Shown here: positions 1 to 8,353 of the stretch, in pieces
How positions within the stretch are numbered: the stretch's first letter is position 1
How the letters are laid out: the number at the start of each line of letters is the position of its first letter
DNA from: Nitrospirota bacterium
Lineage (GTDB): Bacteria; Nitrospirota; Thermodesulfovibrionia; Thermodesulfovibrionales; UBA1546
Reading direction: 5' to 3'
Length of the DNA: 64,000 bases
NCBI GenBank assembly: GCA_009773185.1
Contig: WPIF01000008.1
Coordinates: 1-64,000, forward strand
The notes under the pieces: model-generated
What the model was told of the DNA's origin: nothing
The model's input: the letters and a program-made list of their open reading frames with translations, nothing else
Databases searched by the model: none
Made by a program: the position numbers and the translations under genes

Positions 1-110
1 TCCTTTTACGCGCATGTTTTTCCGGTAACATGCATTATGAGTCAACGATTCCTTTTTATCCTTTACTTCGGTAACATTTATTGTGAGGCAATTCGTAAGC
101 CTGCAAAAGA
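1..110. other. Upstream non-coding stretch with a small hairpin
   Basis: No gene is seen here. A perfect 7-bp inverted repeat (GCATGTT at 12-18, AACATGC at 27-33) forms a small hairpin without a T-run. The 9-mer CGGTAACAT occurs twice in direct orientation (23-31 and 69-77), which could be a tandem regulator site or chance. The gene that ends to the left of the window is not visible. Confidence 0.3.
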
Positions 111-139
111 TTGACAGTAATGGGTTTAAATGGTATATT
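111..139 (+). promoter_or_regulatory. Sigma70-type promoter of the lytic transglycosylase gene
   Basis: TTGACA at 111-116, a 17-bp spacer and TATATT at 134-139 form a near-consensus promoter. The -10 box ends 5 nt before the ATG at 145, so the predicted transcription start falls at or next to the start codon. No Shine-Dalgarno sequence lies upstream, so a leaderless transcript is predicted. Confidence 0.7.
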
Positions 140-144
140 TGACC

Positions 145-861
145 ATGAAGATGAGCTTAAGGGCATCAATTATATTATTGCTGCTTTGGGGTTTTGCTGA
201 AGCGGATATATACAAGTATGTAGGGGAAGACGGGGTTGTGCTTTATACAGATGCGCCTGCCGGTAAAAAAAATCAAAAGATAATAAAAGAACAAAGCAGT
301 AAAAAAACCGTAACATACGCTAAGGCAGAAACCCCTGTGTATGCCAAAAAAAATAAAGACAGCTACCATCCGATTATAAACAAGAAGGCAAAAGAACATG
401 ATGTAGACCCATCGCTTGTTACCGCAGTTATAAGGGCTGAATCAAATGGCAATCCATATGCTGTCTCAAAAAAAGGCGCAATGGGGCTTATGCAGTTAAT
501 GCCGGCAACTGCAAGCGACCTTCGGGTCAGGAATCCCTATGACCCTGAAGAGAACATAGACGGCGGCACAAGATATCTGAGATACCTTATCGAGAGATTC
601 GACGGCAACCTTACTCTTGCGCTTGCAGCGTATAATGCAGGGCCGACAACGGTCGAGAAATATGGCTCTGTCCCCCCGATATCAGAGACAAGGCAGTATG
701 TAAAAAAAGTGCTTGCGCTTTACAACGGCAAGGCTGACTATTCCGGTTCAGGTTCAAACAAGATTAAAAAGGCAGAACCTATTTACAGGATAATAATGGA
801 GGATGGCACAATCCTCTTCACAAACTTTCCTCTCTACAAGACAAATACCCTCAGGTTCTAG
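145..861 (+). CDS. Lytic transglycosylase (SLT domain) with DUF4124-like ends
   Basis: Predicted periplasmic murein lytic transglycosylase that cleaves the MurNAc-GlcNAc bond with formation of 1,6-anhydroMurNAc. A short signal peptide (about 20 hydrophobic residues) is followed by a DUF4124-like module ([17 protein letters not shown]). The SLT fold follows, with the likely catalytic Glu in [11 protein letters not shown], then the GLMQLMP motif and AAYNAGP. A second DUF4124-like strand ([17 protein letters not shown]) closes the protein, an unusual symmetric arrangement. An in-frame ATG at 130 lies inside the promoter -10 region, so I place the start at 145 (151 also possible). nadA begins on the next base after the stop, so the two are probably cotranscribed. 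Family assignment is firm; the exact substrate or cell-division role is unknown. Confidence 0.9.
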   Translation: MKMSLRASIILLLLWGFAEADIYKYVGEDGVVLYTDAPAGKKNQKIIKEQSSKKTVTYAKAETPVYAKKNKDSYHPIINKKAKEHDVDPSLVTAVIRAESNGNPYAVSKKGAMGLMQLMPATASDLRVRNPYDPEENIDGGTRYLRYLIERFDGNLTLALAAYNAGPTTVEKYGSVPPISETRQYVKKVLALYNGKADYSGSGSNKIKKAEPIYRIIMEDGTILFTNFPLYKTNTLRF

Positions 862-1848
862 ATGTCCTCAGAAAATCTCAGCCTTCGGGAAGAAATTCTG
901 AAGTTAAAGGAAGAAAAGCGCGCAATAATCCTGTCTCACAACTATCAGAGGGACGAAGTTCAGGATATTGCTGATTTTGTTGGAGATTCACTGGAGCTAT
1001 CAAGGACGGCATCAACGATTAAATGCGATATCATTGTATTTGCCGGAGTTCATTTTATGGCGGAAAGCGCCTCGATCCTTTCGCCTGACAAAAAAGTGCT
1101 TCTTACAGAGATTGGCGCGGGCTGCCCCATGGCAGATATGATAAAGGTTGATTCACCCAGGCCTGTAAGAAAAAGTTTCCCTGGTTTTGACAATCCGCCT
1201 TCTTATGTTTATCCCCCTGAATTCACACTCCGTGATATCCGGGCGCAGAATCCGGGCGTGCCTGTGGTTGCCTATGTCAATACAACCGCGGATATAAAGG
1301 CAGAGAGCGATATATGCTGCACATCTGCAAATGTCGTGAAGGTCATAGAATCATTGCCGGATGAAAAGGTCATATGCATCCCTGATAAAAATCTCGCTAT
1401 GTGGGCAGCAAGAAATACAAAAAAACAGGTGATTGCATGGGATGGCTTCTGTCATGTGCATGAGAGGGTAACGCCTGAAGACATTAAAAAGGCGAGGGCA
1501 GAACACCCCGGGGCAGTTGTGATAGCGCATCCTGAATGCAGGCTGGATGTCCTTGAGATGGTTGACCACGTTACGAGCACGTCAGGAATGCTCAGGTATG
1601 CTAAGGCATCTGCGGAAAAAGAATTTGTCATAGGCACAGAAATAGGGCTGCTGTACAGGCTGAGGAAAGAAAATCCCGATAAGGTTTTTTATCCTCTGAG
1701 AAAAGACATGATATGCCCGAATATGAAAAAGACAAGCCTTAAAAGTGTTCTCAGGGCCTTAAGGGAAGATAATTATGTTATTAAAGTGCCTGAGCATATC
1801 AGAATCCCTGCTAAAAGAGCGCTTGACCGGATGCTGGAGATAAAATAA
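862..1848 (+). CDS. nadA: Quinolinate synthase A
   Basis: Condenses iminoaspartate with dihydroxyacetone phosphate to quinolinate in de novo NAD synthesis, using an oxygen-sensitive [4Fe-4S] cluster. The 328-residue length is normal. Family motifs are seen: LSHNYQRDEVQDIADFVGDS near the N-terminus, GAGCPMADM, a Cys-rich segment at DICCTSANVV, HPECRLDV, GTEIGLLYRL and ICPNMKKTSL near the C-terminus. Three of these Cys are expected to hold the cluster. The ATG follows the TAG of the transglycosylase gene with no gap, so translation is probably coupled. nadB and nadC are not in this window. Confidence 0.97.
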   Translation: MSSENLSLREEILKLKEEKRAIILSHNYQRDEVQDIADFVGDSLELSRTASTIKCDIIVFAGVHFMAESASILSPDKKVLLTEIGAGCPMADMIKVDSPRPVRKSFPGFDNPPSYVYPPEFTLRDIRAQNPGVPVVAYVNTTADIKAESDICCTSANVVKVIESLPDEKVICIPDKNLAMWAARNTKKQVIAWDGFCHVHERVTPEDIKKARAEHPGAVVIAHPECRLDVLEMVDHVTSTSGMLRYAKASAEKEFVIGTEIGLLYRLRKENPDKVFYPLRKDMICPNMKKTSLKSVLRALREDNYVIKVPEHIRIPAKRALDRMLEIK

Positions 1849-1858
1849 GGATATCAAC

Positions 1859-4723
1859 CTAAATCTCTAAAACCATCGGCCTATGCGTAAATAACAAATA
1901 GCTCTTTGTCTTCAGTGAAAGTATATTGCCGACGGCTTCTTTATAAATCTCCATCTGAAATTTATATTTTTCAGTAAGTTCAGGCAGTTCGCTGTCTTTT
2001 ACAGGATAGGTCTTGTAGTCGTAAATAACAGCAGTGTCCGCCTCGACAATTATCCTGTCAACTCTTCCCCTGAAAACAGTGCTGCCTTTTTGCAGGATGA
2101 ACGGCAGCTCCGTGAATGAATTTTCACGCGGGAGTATTATTCTGTTCAGATAACCGCTTGTCTCAAGAGCCTGAAAATCTTTTAAAATAATACTGCCGAG
2201 CCTTTGGATATCTTCTTCGGAAAAGGCTTCATTTCTTAAAAGGAATAAGGCCCGTTCCTGTAACCTGTCTTTTGTCATTATTCCTTTTGAAAGCTCTTCA
2301 AACAATTTATGAAAAATTATTCCAAGCAACACCCAGTCTTCGCCGTGTTTTATCCTGATATCTATGTCCTCTGTTACATCCCTCCACTTAATAGCGGGTT
2401 CAGATGATATAGCCTCTGTATGTATAAATACCGATGGTTGCGGTTTTAGAGGCTTAAGGCTTAAGGCTGAAGGCCGGGCTGCGGAATAAAGCCTTTCTAT
2501 ATCCGGCTCTGTGAGTATCTCGAAAAGGCCGGTCTTTTTATCTATCTTTCCTTTTGTCAGGATTTCAAAACTGTCTGTAAGGTATTGAAGTCTTCCATTG
2601 GGTTGTTTTTCCTTATCCAATGCACCGAGCATGCATAAAAAGTCCCGTGCCCTTGTAACTGCAACATAGAAAAGCCGCTTTTCTTCTTCAGATTCTTTTT
2701 CTTTTCTTCTTGCAAAAACAGGTATCTTTTTTCTTTTCAGCGAATCTTCTTCGTATGCAATGGAAATTTTGCTTTCTTCTTCATCAATAACAATTGAGCT
2801 GCTTCTGGGAGAATGGGCCTCGTCAAGCGATGGAAGAAAGACCATCGGAAACTGAAGGCCTTTTGCAGCATGGACAGTCATTATCTTTACGGCATTCATC
2901 CCTTCTGTGCTGATATTTGCCTTTGGCTCATCACCGGCCCTTGCCTTAATGAGTTTTTCTCTTATCTCAAGGCCTGAAAATCCTGATGCTTCATAAGATT
3001 CAATGAGTTTTATGAATTTTTTAATATTTGCATGCCTTTGTTTTTCCCAGTAATGTTTCCAGCCTCCTGTTTCAGAAAGTACATCTTCAAGCAGTATTGC
3101 AAGCGGCACTTGCCTTGAACGCTCTATCCAGCCTGTCAGCGCCTTGAAGATATAGGATAGGGTGAGGTCATCCCGAAGTTTTTTTATGAGCGGCTGCTCA
3201 TCCCTGTTAATCAGTCCCAGCAAGGTTCCATAATCAATTCCGAATATAGGGCTTCTGAGAACGCAGAACAGGCTGTAGTCATCCGACGGGTCAATGATAA
3301 AAGAAAGGAGTTCTCTTAAGACAGCGACCTCAGGCTCATCATAAAAGCCGATGCCTTTTACCACAATAAAGGGTATTTGTTCTTTTCTCAGTGCATTTTC
3401 AAATAAGCAGAGGTGGGTTCTTTTTCTCAGGAGTATTGCCATATCTCCATAAGCACATGGCCTTTTCCCCTCCCCATCGGATATTTCGTAAGCGCCGGCG
3501 AGGGAGGATATTCTTTTTGCCAGGGCAGAGGCCTCTTTTGCGCGGCTCTTTTTAGTGTTTGTTTCTGCTTCAACTGCTATAAGTTCTACCCGGCCCGTGC
3601 CGTGCCGTGTGGCTTCGAAAGGCGCATACCTTGTTTTCCAGCCTGCATGCAGGGAAGGGGGCATCAGCTTTTCAAAGAGGTCGTTTGTGAAATTTATGAT
3701 TGCAGGAAGGCTCCTGAAGTTTTCCTTTGCCTCTTCAAAGCAGAATTCATTTCCCATCCATTCGGAAAGCCTTTCTTTTGCCTCCTGAAATACGCCTGCA
3801 TTGGCCCCCCTGAAGAGATAGATGGACTGTTTATCGTCCCCGACAAGAAATATGGTCGGCACCTTCCCTGAATCCCTTTTTGCACCAAGGCCGGAACGCC
3901 ATTCCTCCGTGAGCTTGTCTATAATCTTCCACTGCATGGAACTTGTGTCCTGAAACTCATCCACAAGTATATGGTCGGTGTGCTCGTCGAATGCATAAAG
4001 GATGTTCTGCCATTCAGAATTTTTAATAAGGGCGTCATAAGTAAGAATTTCGAGGTCATTGAAATCCAGCAGATGCCTTTCGGCCTTCTTATCCGAATAT
4101 AGGGAAAGGCATTTTGAATATAACTCAAGGATTCTTTTTTCTTCCGAAAATCCCTCCATCCCCCCTTTGTCAAAGGGGGGTGAGGGGGGATTATTCTCAT
4201 TTTCTGTAGACTTCAGCAACAGGTCGGAAATCGGTCTTTTATAATAAAGGTTATTGAGAATCGAATAGAGCTTATCCCATCCTTTAATTCCCTTGTCTTT
4301 CATCATGTTAAAAAACAGGGCAGGTTTATCTTTTTCCTCCATCAGGCATTCATAAACAGACTCTGACCAGAGGAGCGATGCCTCAAATTCATCCATAATA
4401 TCAGAAGACGGGTCTAAGCCCAGTTCTATTGAGAAGCGTTTAAGCAATTTAAGGCAGAAGGCATGGACCGTTGATATGCGCATCAAAGGCATTTTTTCCT
4501 TAATCTTCAGGAATAAGCCGGAGTTTTCTTTTTCCAGGATATTAAGTATTCTTTCTTTCATTTCTGCCGCTGCCTTTTCCGTGAAGGTGATGCAGAGGAT
4601 TTTTTCTATCTCTGACCCGCTCAGGAGAAGGCTTATATATCTTCTTGCAAGTTTTTCTGTTTTCCCGGAACCGGCAGGAGAGGATATGATTACGCTCTTT
4701 GTTACATCAAGATACTTTTCCAT
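1859..4723 (-). CDS. AddA-like UvrD-family helicase with C-terminal RecB-type nuclease
   Basis: Double-strand-break resection helicase-nuclease of the AddA/RecB type. Superfamily 1 motifs are visible: Walker A SSPAGSGKTEKLARRY at residues about 14-29, motif Ia ITFTEKAAAEM, Walker B DEFQDTSSMQW, GDDKQSIYLFRGA (motif III), TVHAAKGLQF and VAVTRARDFL (motif VI). The C-terminus carries a PD-(D/E)XK nuclease core (GRVDRIIV ... YDYKTYP). At 954 residues it is shorter than Bacillus AddA (about 1,230). An in-frame segment reading NPPSPPFDKGGMEGF near residue 185 is a palindromic repeat that entered the gene. The likely partner is the AddB-like gene at 13996-16698, about 9 kb away rather than adjacent. 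The gene converges on nadA with a 10-bp gap. Confidence 0.88.
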   Translation of the reverse strand: MEKYLDVTKSVIISSPAGSGKTEKLARRYISLLLSGSEIEKILCITFTEKAAAEMKERILNILEKENSGLFLKIKEKMPLMRISTVHAFCLKLLKRFSIELGLDPSSDIMDEFEASLLWSESVYECLMEEKDKPALFFNMMKDKGIKGWDKLYSILNNLYYKRPISDLLLKSTENENNPPSPPFDKGGMEGFSEEKRILELYSKCLSLYSDKKAERHLLDFNDLEILTYDALIKNSEWQNILYAFDEHTDHILVDEFQDTSSMQWKIIDKLTEEWRSGLGAKRDSGKVPTIFLVGDDKQSIYLFRGANAGVFQEAKERLSEWMGNEFCFEEAKENFRSLPAIINFTNDLFEKLMPPSLHAGWKTRYAPFEATRHGTGRVELIAVEAETNTKKSRAKEASALAKRISSLAGAYEISDGEGKRPCAYGDMAILLRKRTHLCLFENALRKEQIPFIVVKGIGFYDEPEVAVLRELLSFIIDPSDDYSLFCVLRSPIFGIDYGTLLGLINRDEQPLIKKLRDDLTLSYIFKALTGWIERSRQVPLAILLEDVLSETGGWKHYWEKQRHANIKKFIKLIESYEASGFSGLEIREKLIKARAGDEPKANISTEGMNAVKIMTVHAAKGLQFPMVFLPSLDEAHSPRSSSIVIDEEESKISIAYEEDSLKRKKIPVFARRKEKESEEEKRLFYVAVTRARDFLCMLGALDKEKQPNGRLQYLTDSFEILTKGKIDKKTGLFEILTEPDIERLYSAARPSALSLKPLKPQPSVFIHTEAISSEPAIKWRDVTEDIDIRIKHGEDWVLLGIIFHKLFEELSKGIMTKDRLQERALFLLRNEAFSEEDIQRLGSIILKDFQALETSGYLNRIILPRENSFTELPFILQKGSTVFRGRVDRIIVEADTAVIYDYKTYPVKDSELPELTEKYKFQMEIYKEAVGNILSLKTKSYLLFTHRPMVLEI
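4151..4190. repeat. Palindromic repeat inside the AddA-like gene
   Basis: The core at 4160-4180 is a 21-bp perfect palindrome (CCCCCCTTTG, T, CAAAGGGGGG), flanked by GGGAT/ATCCC-type sequence. On the minus strand it is read in frame as Pro-Pro-Ser-Pro-Pro-Phe-Asp-Lys-Gly-Gly. This is a known style of bacterial intergenic palindrome (PPFxKGG-coding) that is occasionally tolerated inside proteins. Confidence 0.8.
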
Positions 4724-4830
4724 ATTTTCTCAGAATAACACAGGCTTATTTTTACTTGCAATATGCCTTCATTTCTTGTTTGTTTTTTGCTATTCTTTAA
4801 TAAGGTTATTTCTCAGGGGAAGTGGTCAAA

Positions 4831-4952
4831 CCACCCCCTGCCCCTCCTTTTCTCCTCGGCGAATCCGCTGGGGCGGAAACCAAGGAGGGGAGTTAAGGTA
4901 AGTGTTGTAGTTTTTAGCTCCCCGCCTATTTTAGGAGGGGATGAAGGGGTGG
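4831..4952. repeat. Composite inverted repeat (REP/MITE-like) in the gap before fprA
   Basis: The 330-bp gap 4724-5053 contains one recognisable structure. Its outer arms CCACCCC at 4831-4837 and GGGGTGG at 4946-4952 extend imperfectly inward as CCCCTCCT (4841-4848) and AGGAGGGG (4933-4940). An inner copy AAGGAGGGG sits at 4882-4890. It resembles two head-to-head copies of a CCCCTCCT palindrome, about 122 bp long, with no ORF. The rest of the gap shows no gene; a clear promoter for fprA was not found. Confidence 0.6.
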
Positions 4953-5053
4953 TAAGGTGTCAGTTAGAAAGCTAACTACTTGAAATGAGAAAGAACCTTT
5001 AATTGTGAAACAGGAAAGTCTTTTAAGAATAAATTATTTTATCGGGAGGAAAC

Positions 5054-6271
5054 ATGAAGGCTGTTGAACTTAAAAACGGGATATTCTGGGTAGGCGCAAT
5101 AGACTGGGCTGTGAGGGATTTCCACGGTTATGTAACGCAGCGCGGTACAACCTACAATAACTATCTGATAATGGATGACGAAATTACGCTTCTGGATACG
5201 GTTAAATATGATTTTGCAGATATTACCATAAAGAACATAAGGTCGGTTGCTGAGCCTTCAAAGATAAAACATATTGTCATAAACCATATCGAAAATGACC
5301 ATGCTACGGGCCTCGATAAAATCATGGCCCTGACTCCGGATGCAACCATTTATATTTCAGAAAAAGGCAAAAAGGGGCTGGAAAGGTTTTTTGATATATC
5401 GAAATGGAATATGAAGGTTGTAAAAACAGGTGACACGTTAAATATAGGCAAAAGGACACTGCTCTTTTTGGAAACACCGATGCTCCACTGGCCTGATTCT
5501 ATGATGACTTATATAAAGGAGGACAATGTCCTTATCAGCCAGGATGCATTCGGCCAGCATATAGCCTCAGCAGTAAGGTTTGACGATGAGTTTGTGACCT
5601 GCCAGTCTATGGCTGAGCTTGACGATGCAGTTGTGGATTACTATGCCAATATCCTTATGCCTTTCGGTCAGTTGATAAAGACAAAGATTGCAGAAATTCA
5701 AAAAATGGGGCTTAAAATTGATATGATTGCCCCTGACCACGGGATAATCTGGAGGTCAAATCCAAACAAGGTATTGCAGATGTACCTTGATATGGCTAAC
5801 GGCAGGACAAATTTAAGCATTTCGATTATTTACGATACAATGTGGCACAGCACAGAGCATATGACACTCCCTCTAATGGAGGGGATAAAGGATGAGGGTG
5901 TTGTATGCAAGGTTATTAAACTGCGCTCTACGCCGATGAGTGATGCAATTAAAGAGTTCTGGCATTCAAGGGGGTGCCTTATAGGATCTCCTACGCTGAA
6001 TAACCTTATGTATCCAACGGTCGCTGAATTTCTTTATCACCTGAGAGGATTGAAACCCAAAAACAGGATTGCCGCTGCCTTTGGAAGCTATGGCTGGGGC
6101 GGCGGCGCAGTGAAAGAGGCATATGAGGAGTTTAAACGCATGGGGCTTGAGATATTTGAACCGGGGTTGCAGGTTCTTTACAGGGCATCATCAGAGGATG
6201 AAGAGAAGTGTTATGAGTTTGGAAGGGAGTTTGCAAAAAAGACAAAAGAATATCATAAAAAATTCGAATAA
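5054..6271 (+). CDS. fprA: A-type flavoprotein (flavodiiron protein, NO/O2 reductase)
   Basis: Cytoplasmic flavodiiron protein that reduces O2 to water or NO to N2O with electrons from rubredoxin-type donors. The N-terminal metallo-beta-lactamase domain has the diiron signature NHIENDHATG (H-x-E-x-D-H), a later His in LHWPDSM, and APDHGIIW. The C-terminal flavodoxin domain starts near IIYDTMWHSTEHM, with an FMN loop at GSPTLNN and FGSYGWGGGAV. The 405-residue length is typical. A strong Shine-Dalgarno (GGGAGG at 5044-5049) precedes the ATG. Rubrerythrin follows after a 10-nt gap and an octaheme cytochrome after that, so the three probably form one operon for O2/NO detoxification in an anaerobe. 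Confidence 0.93.
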   Translation: MKAVELKNGIFWVGAIDWAVRDFHGYVTQRGTTYNNYLIMDDEITLLDTVKYDFADITIKNIRSVAEPSKIKHIVINHIENDHATGLDKIMALTPDATIYISEKGKKGLERFFDISKWNMKVVKTGDTLNIGKRTLLFLETPMLHWPDSMMTYIKEDNVLISQDAFGQHIASAVRFDDEFVTCQSMAELDDAVVDYYANILMPFGQLIKTKIAEIQKMGLKIDMIAPDHGIIWRSNPNKVLQMYLDMANGRTNLSISIIYDTMWHSTEHMTLPLMEGIKDEGVVCKVIKLRSTPMSDAIKEFWHSRGCLIGSPTLNNLMYPTVAEFLYHLRGLKPKNRIAAAFGSYGWGGGAVKEAYEEFKRMGLEIFEPGLQVLYRASSEDEEKCYEFGREFAKKTKEYHKKFE

Positions 6272-6281
6272 GGAGGATGTT

Positions 6282-6776
6282 ATGTCAAAGACAACCAAAA
6301 ATCTTCAGGATGCTTTTGCAGGAGAATCACAGGCAAACAGGAAATATCTTGCCTTTGCCAAGCAGGCAGATGAGGAAGGGTTCAGACAGATTGCAAAGTT
6401 ATTCAGGGCAGCTGCAGAGGCTGAGACTGTCCATGCACATAACCATCTGAGAGAGATGGGAGGAATCAGGACGACAAAAGAAAATCTTCAGGAGGCAATT
6501 AACGGCGAATCGTATGAGTTTCAAAAAATGTATCCGCAGATGATTAAGGATGCTGAGGCCGAAGGCCAAAAAGGAGCCCTTAAGAGTTTTAATTTTGCTA
6601 ATGAAGTTGAAAAAATACATGCAGATTTATATAAGAAAGCCGCTGAGAATCTCGGCAAGAATCCGGCGGTGGATTATCATGTGTGTCAGGTCTGCGGGAA
6701 CACGGTGGAAGGTGAGCCTCCTGACAAATGCCCTATCTGCGGGGCAAATAAAAAAATGTTTAAAAAGGTTGATTAA
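6282..6776 (+). CDS. Rubrerythrin with C-terminal rubredoxin-like domain
   Basis: Diiron peroxidase that reduces H2O2. The ferritin-like part shows the ExxH-type ligands in GESQANRKYLAFAKQADEEG, ETVHAHNHLREM and FANEVEKIHADLY. The C-terminal rubredoxin-like site has two Cys pairs (VCQVCGNTV and CPICGANKKM). The start at 6282 (MSKTTKNL) is chosen because AGGAGG lies 6 nt upstream at 6271-6276. The open frame continues further upstream but there overlaps fprA. Length 164 residues. The position between fprA and the octaheme cytochrome supports a joint oxidative and nitrosative stress role. Confidence 0.93.
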   Translation: MSKTTKNLQDAFAGESQANRKYLAFAKQADEEGFRQIAKLFRAAAEAETVHAHNHLREMGGIRTTKENLQEAINGESYEFQKMYPQMIKDAEAEGQKGALKSFNFANEVEKIHADLYKKAAENLGKNPAVDYHVCQVCGNTVEGEPPDKCPICGANKKMFKKVD

Positions 6777-6790
6777 ATAAAGGAGGCTCC

Positions 6791-8335
6791 ATGCAATATG
6801 TAAGCAGATTTCTTATGCCGGTTATGGCTATCCTGATTTTACTATTTCCCGCCGTTATGTTTGCTTCTGAAAAGGAAGGCGCTGAGGTCGATAATTCTAA
6901 AATCAGTTCTCAGACGCAGGCCTGCATAGGCTGCCACAAGACCTATACGCCCGGCATTGTAGAAGACTGGTTTACAAGCAGGCATTCAAAGACACTGCCC
7001 TCGGATGCGCTTAAAAAACCTCCCCTGCAAAGAAGGGTTTCTGCTGATAATATTCATGAGGGATTGTCCGGGTATGTTGTTGGATGCTATGAATGCCACA
7101 GTCTGAACGCTGAAAAACACAAGGATAATTTTCAGCACATGGGTTATAAGATCAATGTCGTTGTTACCCCGAATGACTGCAATGCCTGTCACCCTGTTGA
7201 GGTGAAACAATATTCAGAAAGTAAAAAGGCTCATGCCATTAAGAACCTAATGGAAAACCCTGTCTATCACACGCTGGTTGAAATGGTTGACGGAGTTAAG
7301 AGGGTGGAAAACGGGAAGATAGTATCTTACAAACCAACTGATGATACTCTTCGTGAGACATGTCTTGGGTGTCATGGCACAAAAGTTGAGGTAAGGGGCA
7401 TGAAGAAGGTTTTTACTAAGATGGGCGAGATAACAGTGCCTGACCTGACAAACTGGCCGAATCAAGGCGTTGGAAGGGAGAATCCGGACGGAAGCCTTGG
7501 CGCATGCACAGCCTGTCATGCAAGGCATGCTTTTTCGATAGAAGTTGCGAGGAAGCCCTACACATGCGGCCAATGCCATCTCGACCCTGATGTGCCGGCA
7601 TATAATGTCTATAAGGCCAGCAAACACGGAAACATATTTTCCTCAGATTATCACACATGGAATTTTGATAATGTTCCCTGGGTTATAGGTAAAGATTTTA
7701 AGGCTCCTACATGTGCCACATGCCATGTCAGTTTATTGGTTTCACCTGATGGAAATATAGTTGCAGAAAGAAGTCATAATTTCAGTTCAAGGCTGTGGGT
7801 AAGGCTATTCGGACTTATTTACAGTGTACCTCAACCAAAAACAGGTGATACAACAGTTATAAGGAATAAGGACGGCCTTCCGCTTCCCTCTGCCTTTACC
7901 GGCGAACCCGCATATGAGTATCTTCTAAGCAGGGAAGAGCAGGATAACAGGTTTGATAAAATGAAAAAAGTTTGTATAAGCTGCCACAGCACTAACTGGA
8001 CAAGCGGGCATTTTGAAAAGCTTGACACTACAATAAAAGAAACCAATGAGATGACTCTCGCGGCGACAAAACTTATAGTTGAGGCCTGGGAAAAGGGGAT
8101 AGAGGACAAGACAAATCCATTTGATGAGGCCATTGAACAGATGTGGATAAAACAGTGGCTTTTCTATTCTAATTCCATACGGTATGCCTCTGCTATGACA
8201 GGGGCCCAGGATTACGCTGCTTTTAAACTCGGGTGGTGGGAGTTGACCAATAACCTTATGATGATGAGGGATGCTGTTGATGTAAAAAGTGCCGTGAAGA
8301 AAAAAGGCCCCGAGCACAGAGATAAAAAGAAGTGA
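6791..8335 (+). CDS. Octaheme c-type cytochrome of the hydroxylamine oxidoreductase (HAO) family
   Basis: Exported multiheme cytochrome: N-terminal signal peptide (hydrophobic run, cleavage near VMFAS) and exactly eight CxxCH motifs in order CIGCH, CYECH, CNACH, CLGCH, CTACH, CGQCH, CATCH, CISCH. The block CGQCHLDPDVPAYNVYKASK, the spacing of hemes 4-7 and the helical C-terminus match the HAO octaheme fold. Members oxidise hydroxylamine or hydrazine, or run in reverse as nitrite/hydroxylamine reductases. A DY pair lies in the C-terminal region (GAQDYAAF), but whether it is the P460 cross-linking Tyr needs an alignment. In an anaerobe, next to an NO-reducing flavoprotein, a reductive N-oxide role is my inference. 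The Shine-Dalgarno AAGGAGG precedes the ATG. Confidence 0.87.
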   Translation: MQYVSRFLMPVMAILILLFPAVMFASEKEGAEVDNSKISSQTQACIGCHKTYTPGIVEDWFTSRHSKTLPSDALKKPPLQRRVSADNIHEGLSGYVVGCYECHSLNAEKHKDNFQHMGYKINVVVTPNDCNACHPVEVKQYSESKKAHAIKNLMENPVYHTLVEMVDGVKRVENGKIVSYKPTDDTLRETCLGCHGTKVEVRGMKKVFTKMGEITVPDLTNWPNQGVGRENPDGSLGACTACHARHAFSIEVARKPYTCGQCHLDPDVPAYNVYKASKHGNIFSSDYHTWNFDNVPWVIGKDFKAPTCATCHVSLLVSPDGNIVAERSHNFSSRLWVRLFGLIYSVPQPKTGDTTVIRNKDGLPLPSAFTGEPAYEYLLSREEQDNRFDKMKKVCISCHSTNWTSGHFEKLDTTIKETNEMTLAATKLIVEAWEKGIEDKTNPFDEAIEQMWIKQWLFYSNSIRYASAMTGAQDYAAFKLGWWELTNNLMMMRDAVDVKSAVKKKGPEHRDKKK

Positions 8336-8353
8336 CTAAAACCAGGCAGATAA

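Noticed and set aside
4831-4952. Terminator pair for the addA/fprA gap
   Set aside because: Divergent genes do not need terminators here, there are no T-runs, and the composite structure resembles dispersed repeats.
6123-6281. N-terminal extension of rubrerythrin into fprA
   Set aside because: Out of frame with a conserved gene, and the internal ATG at 6282 has a strong ribosome site and the family start.
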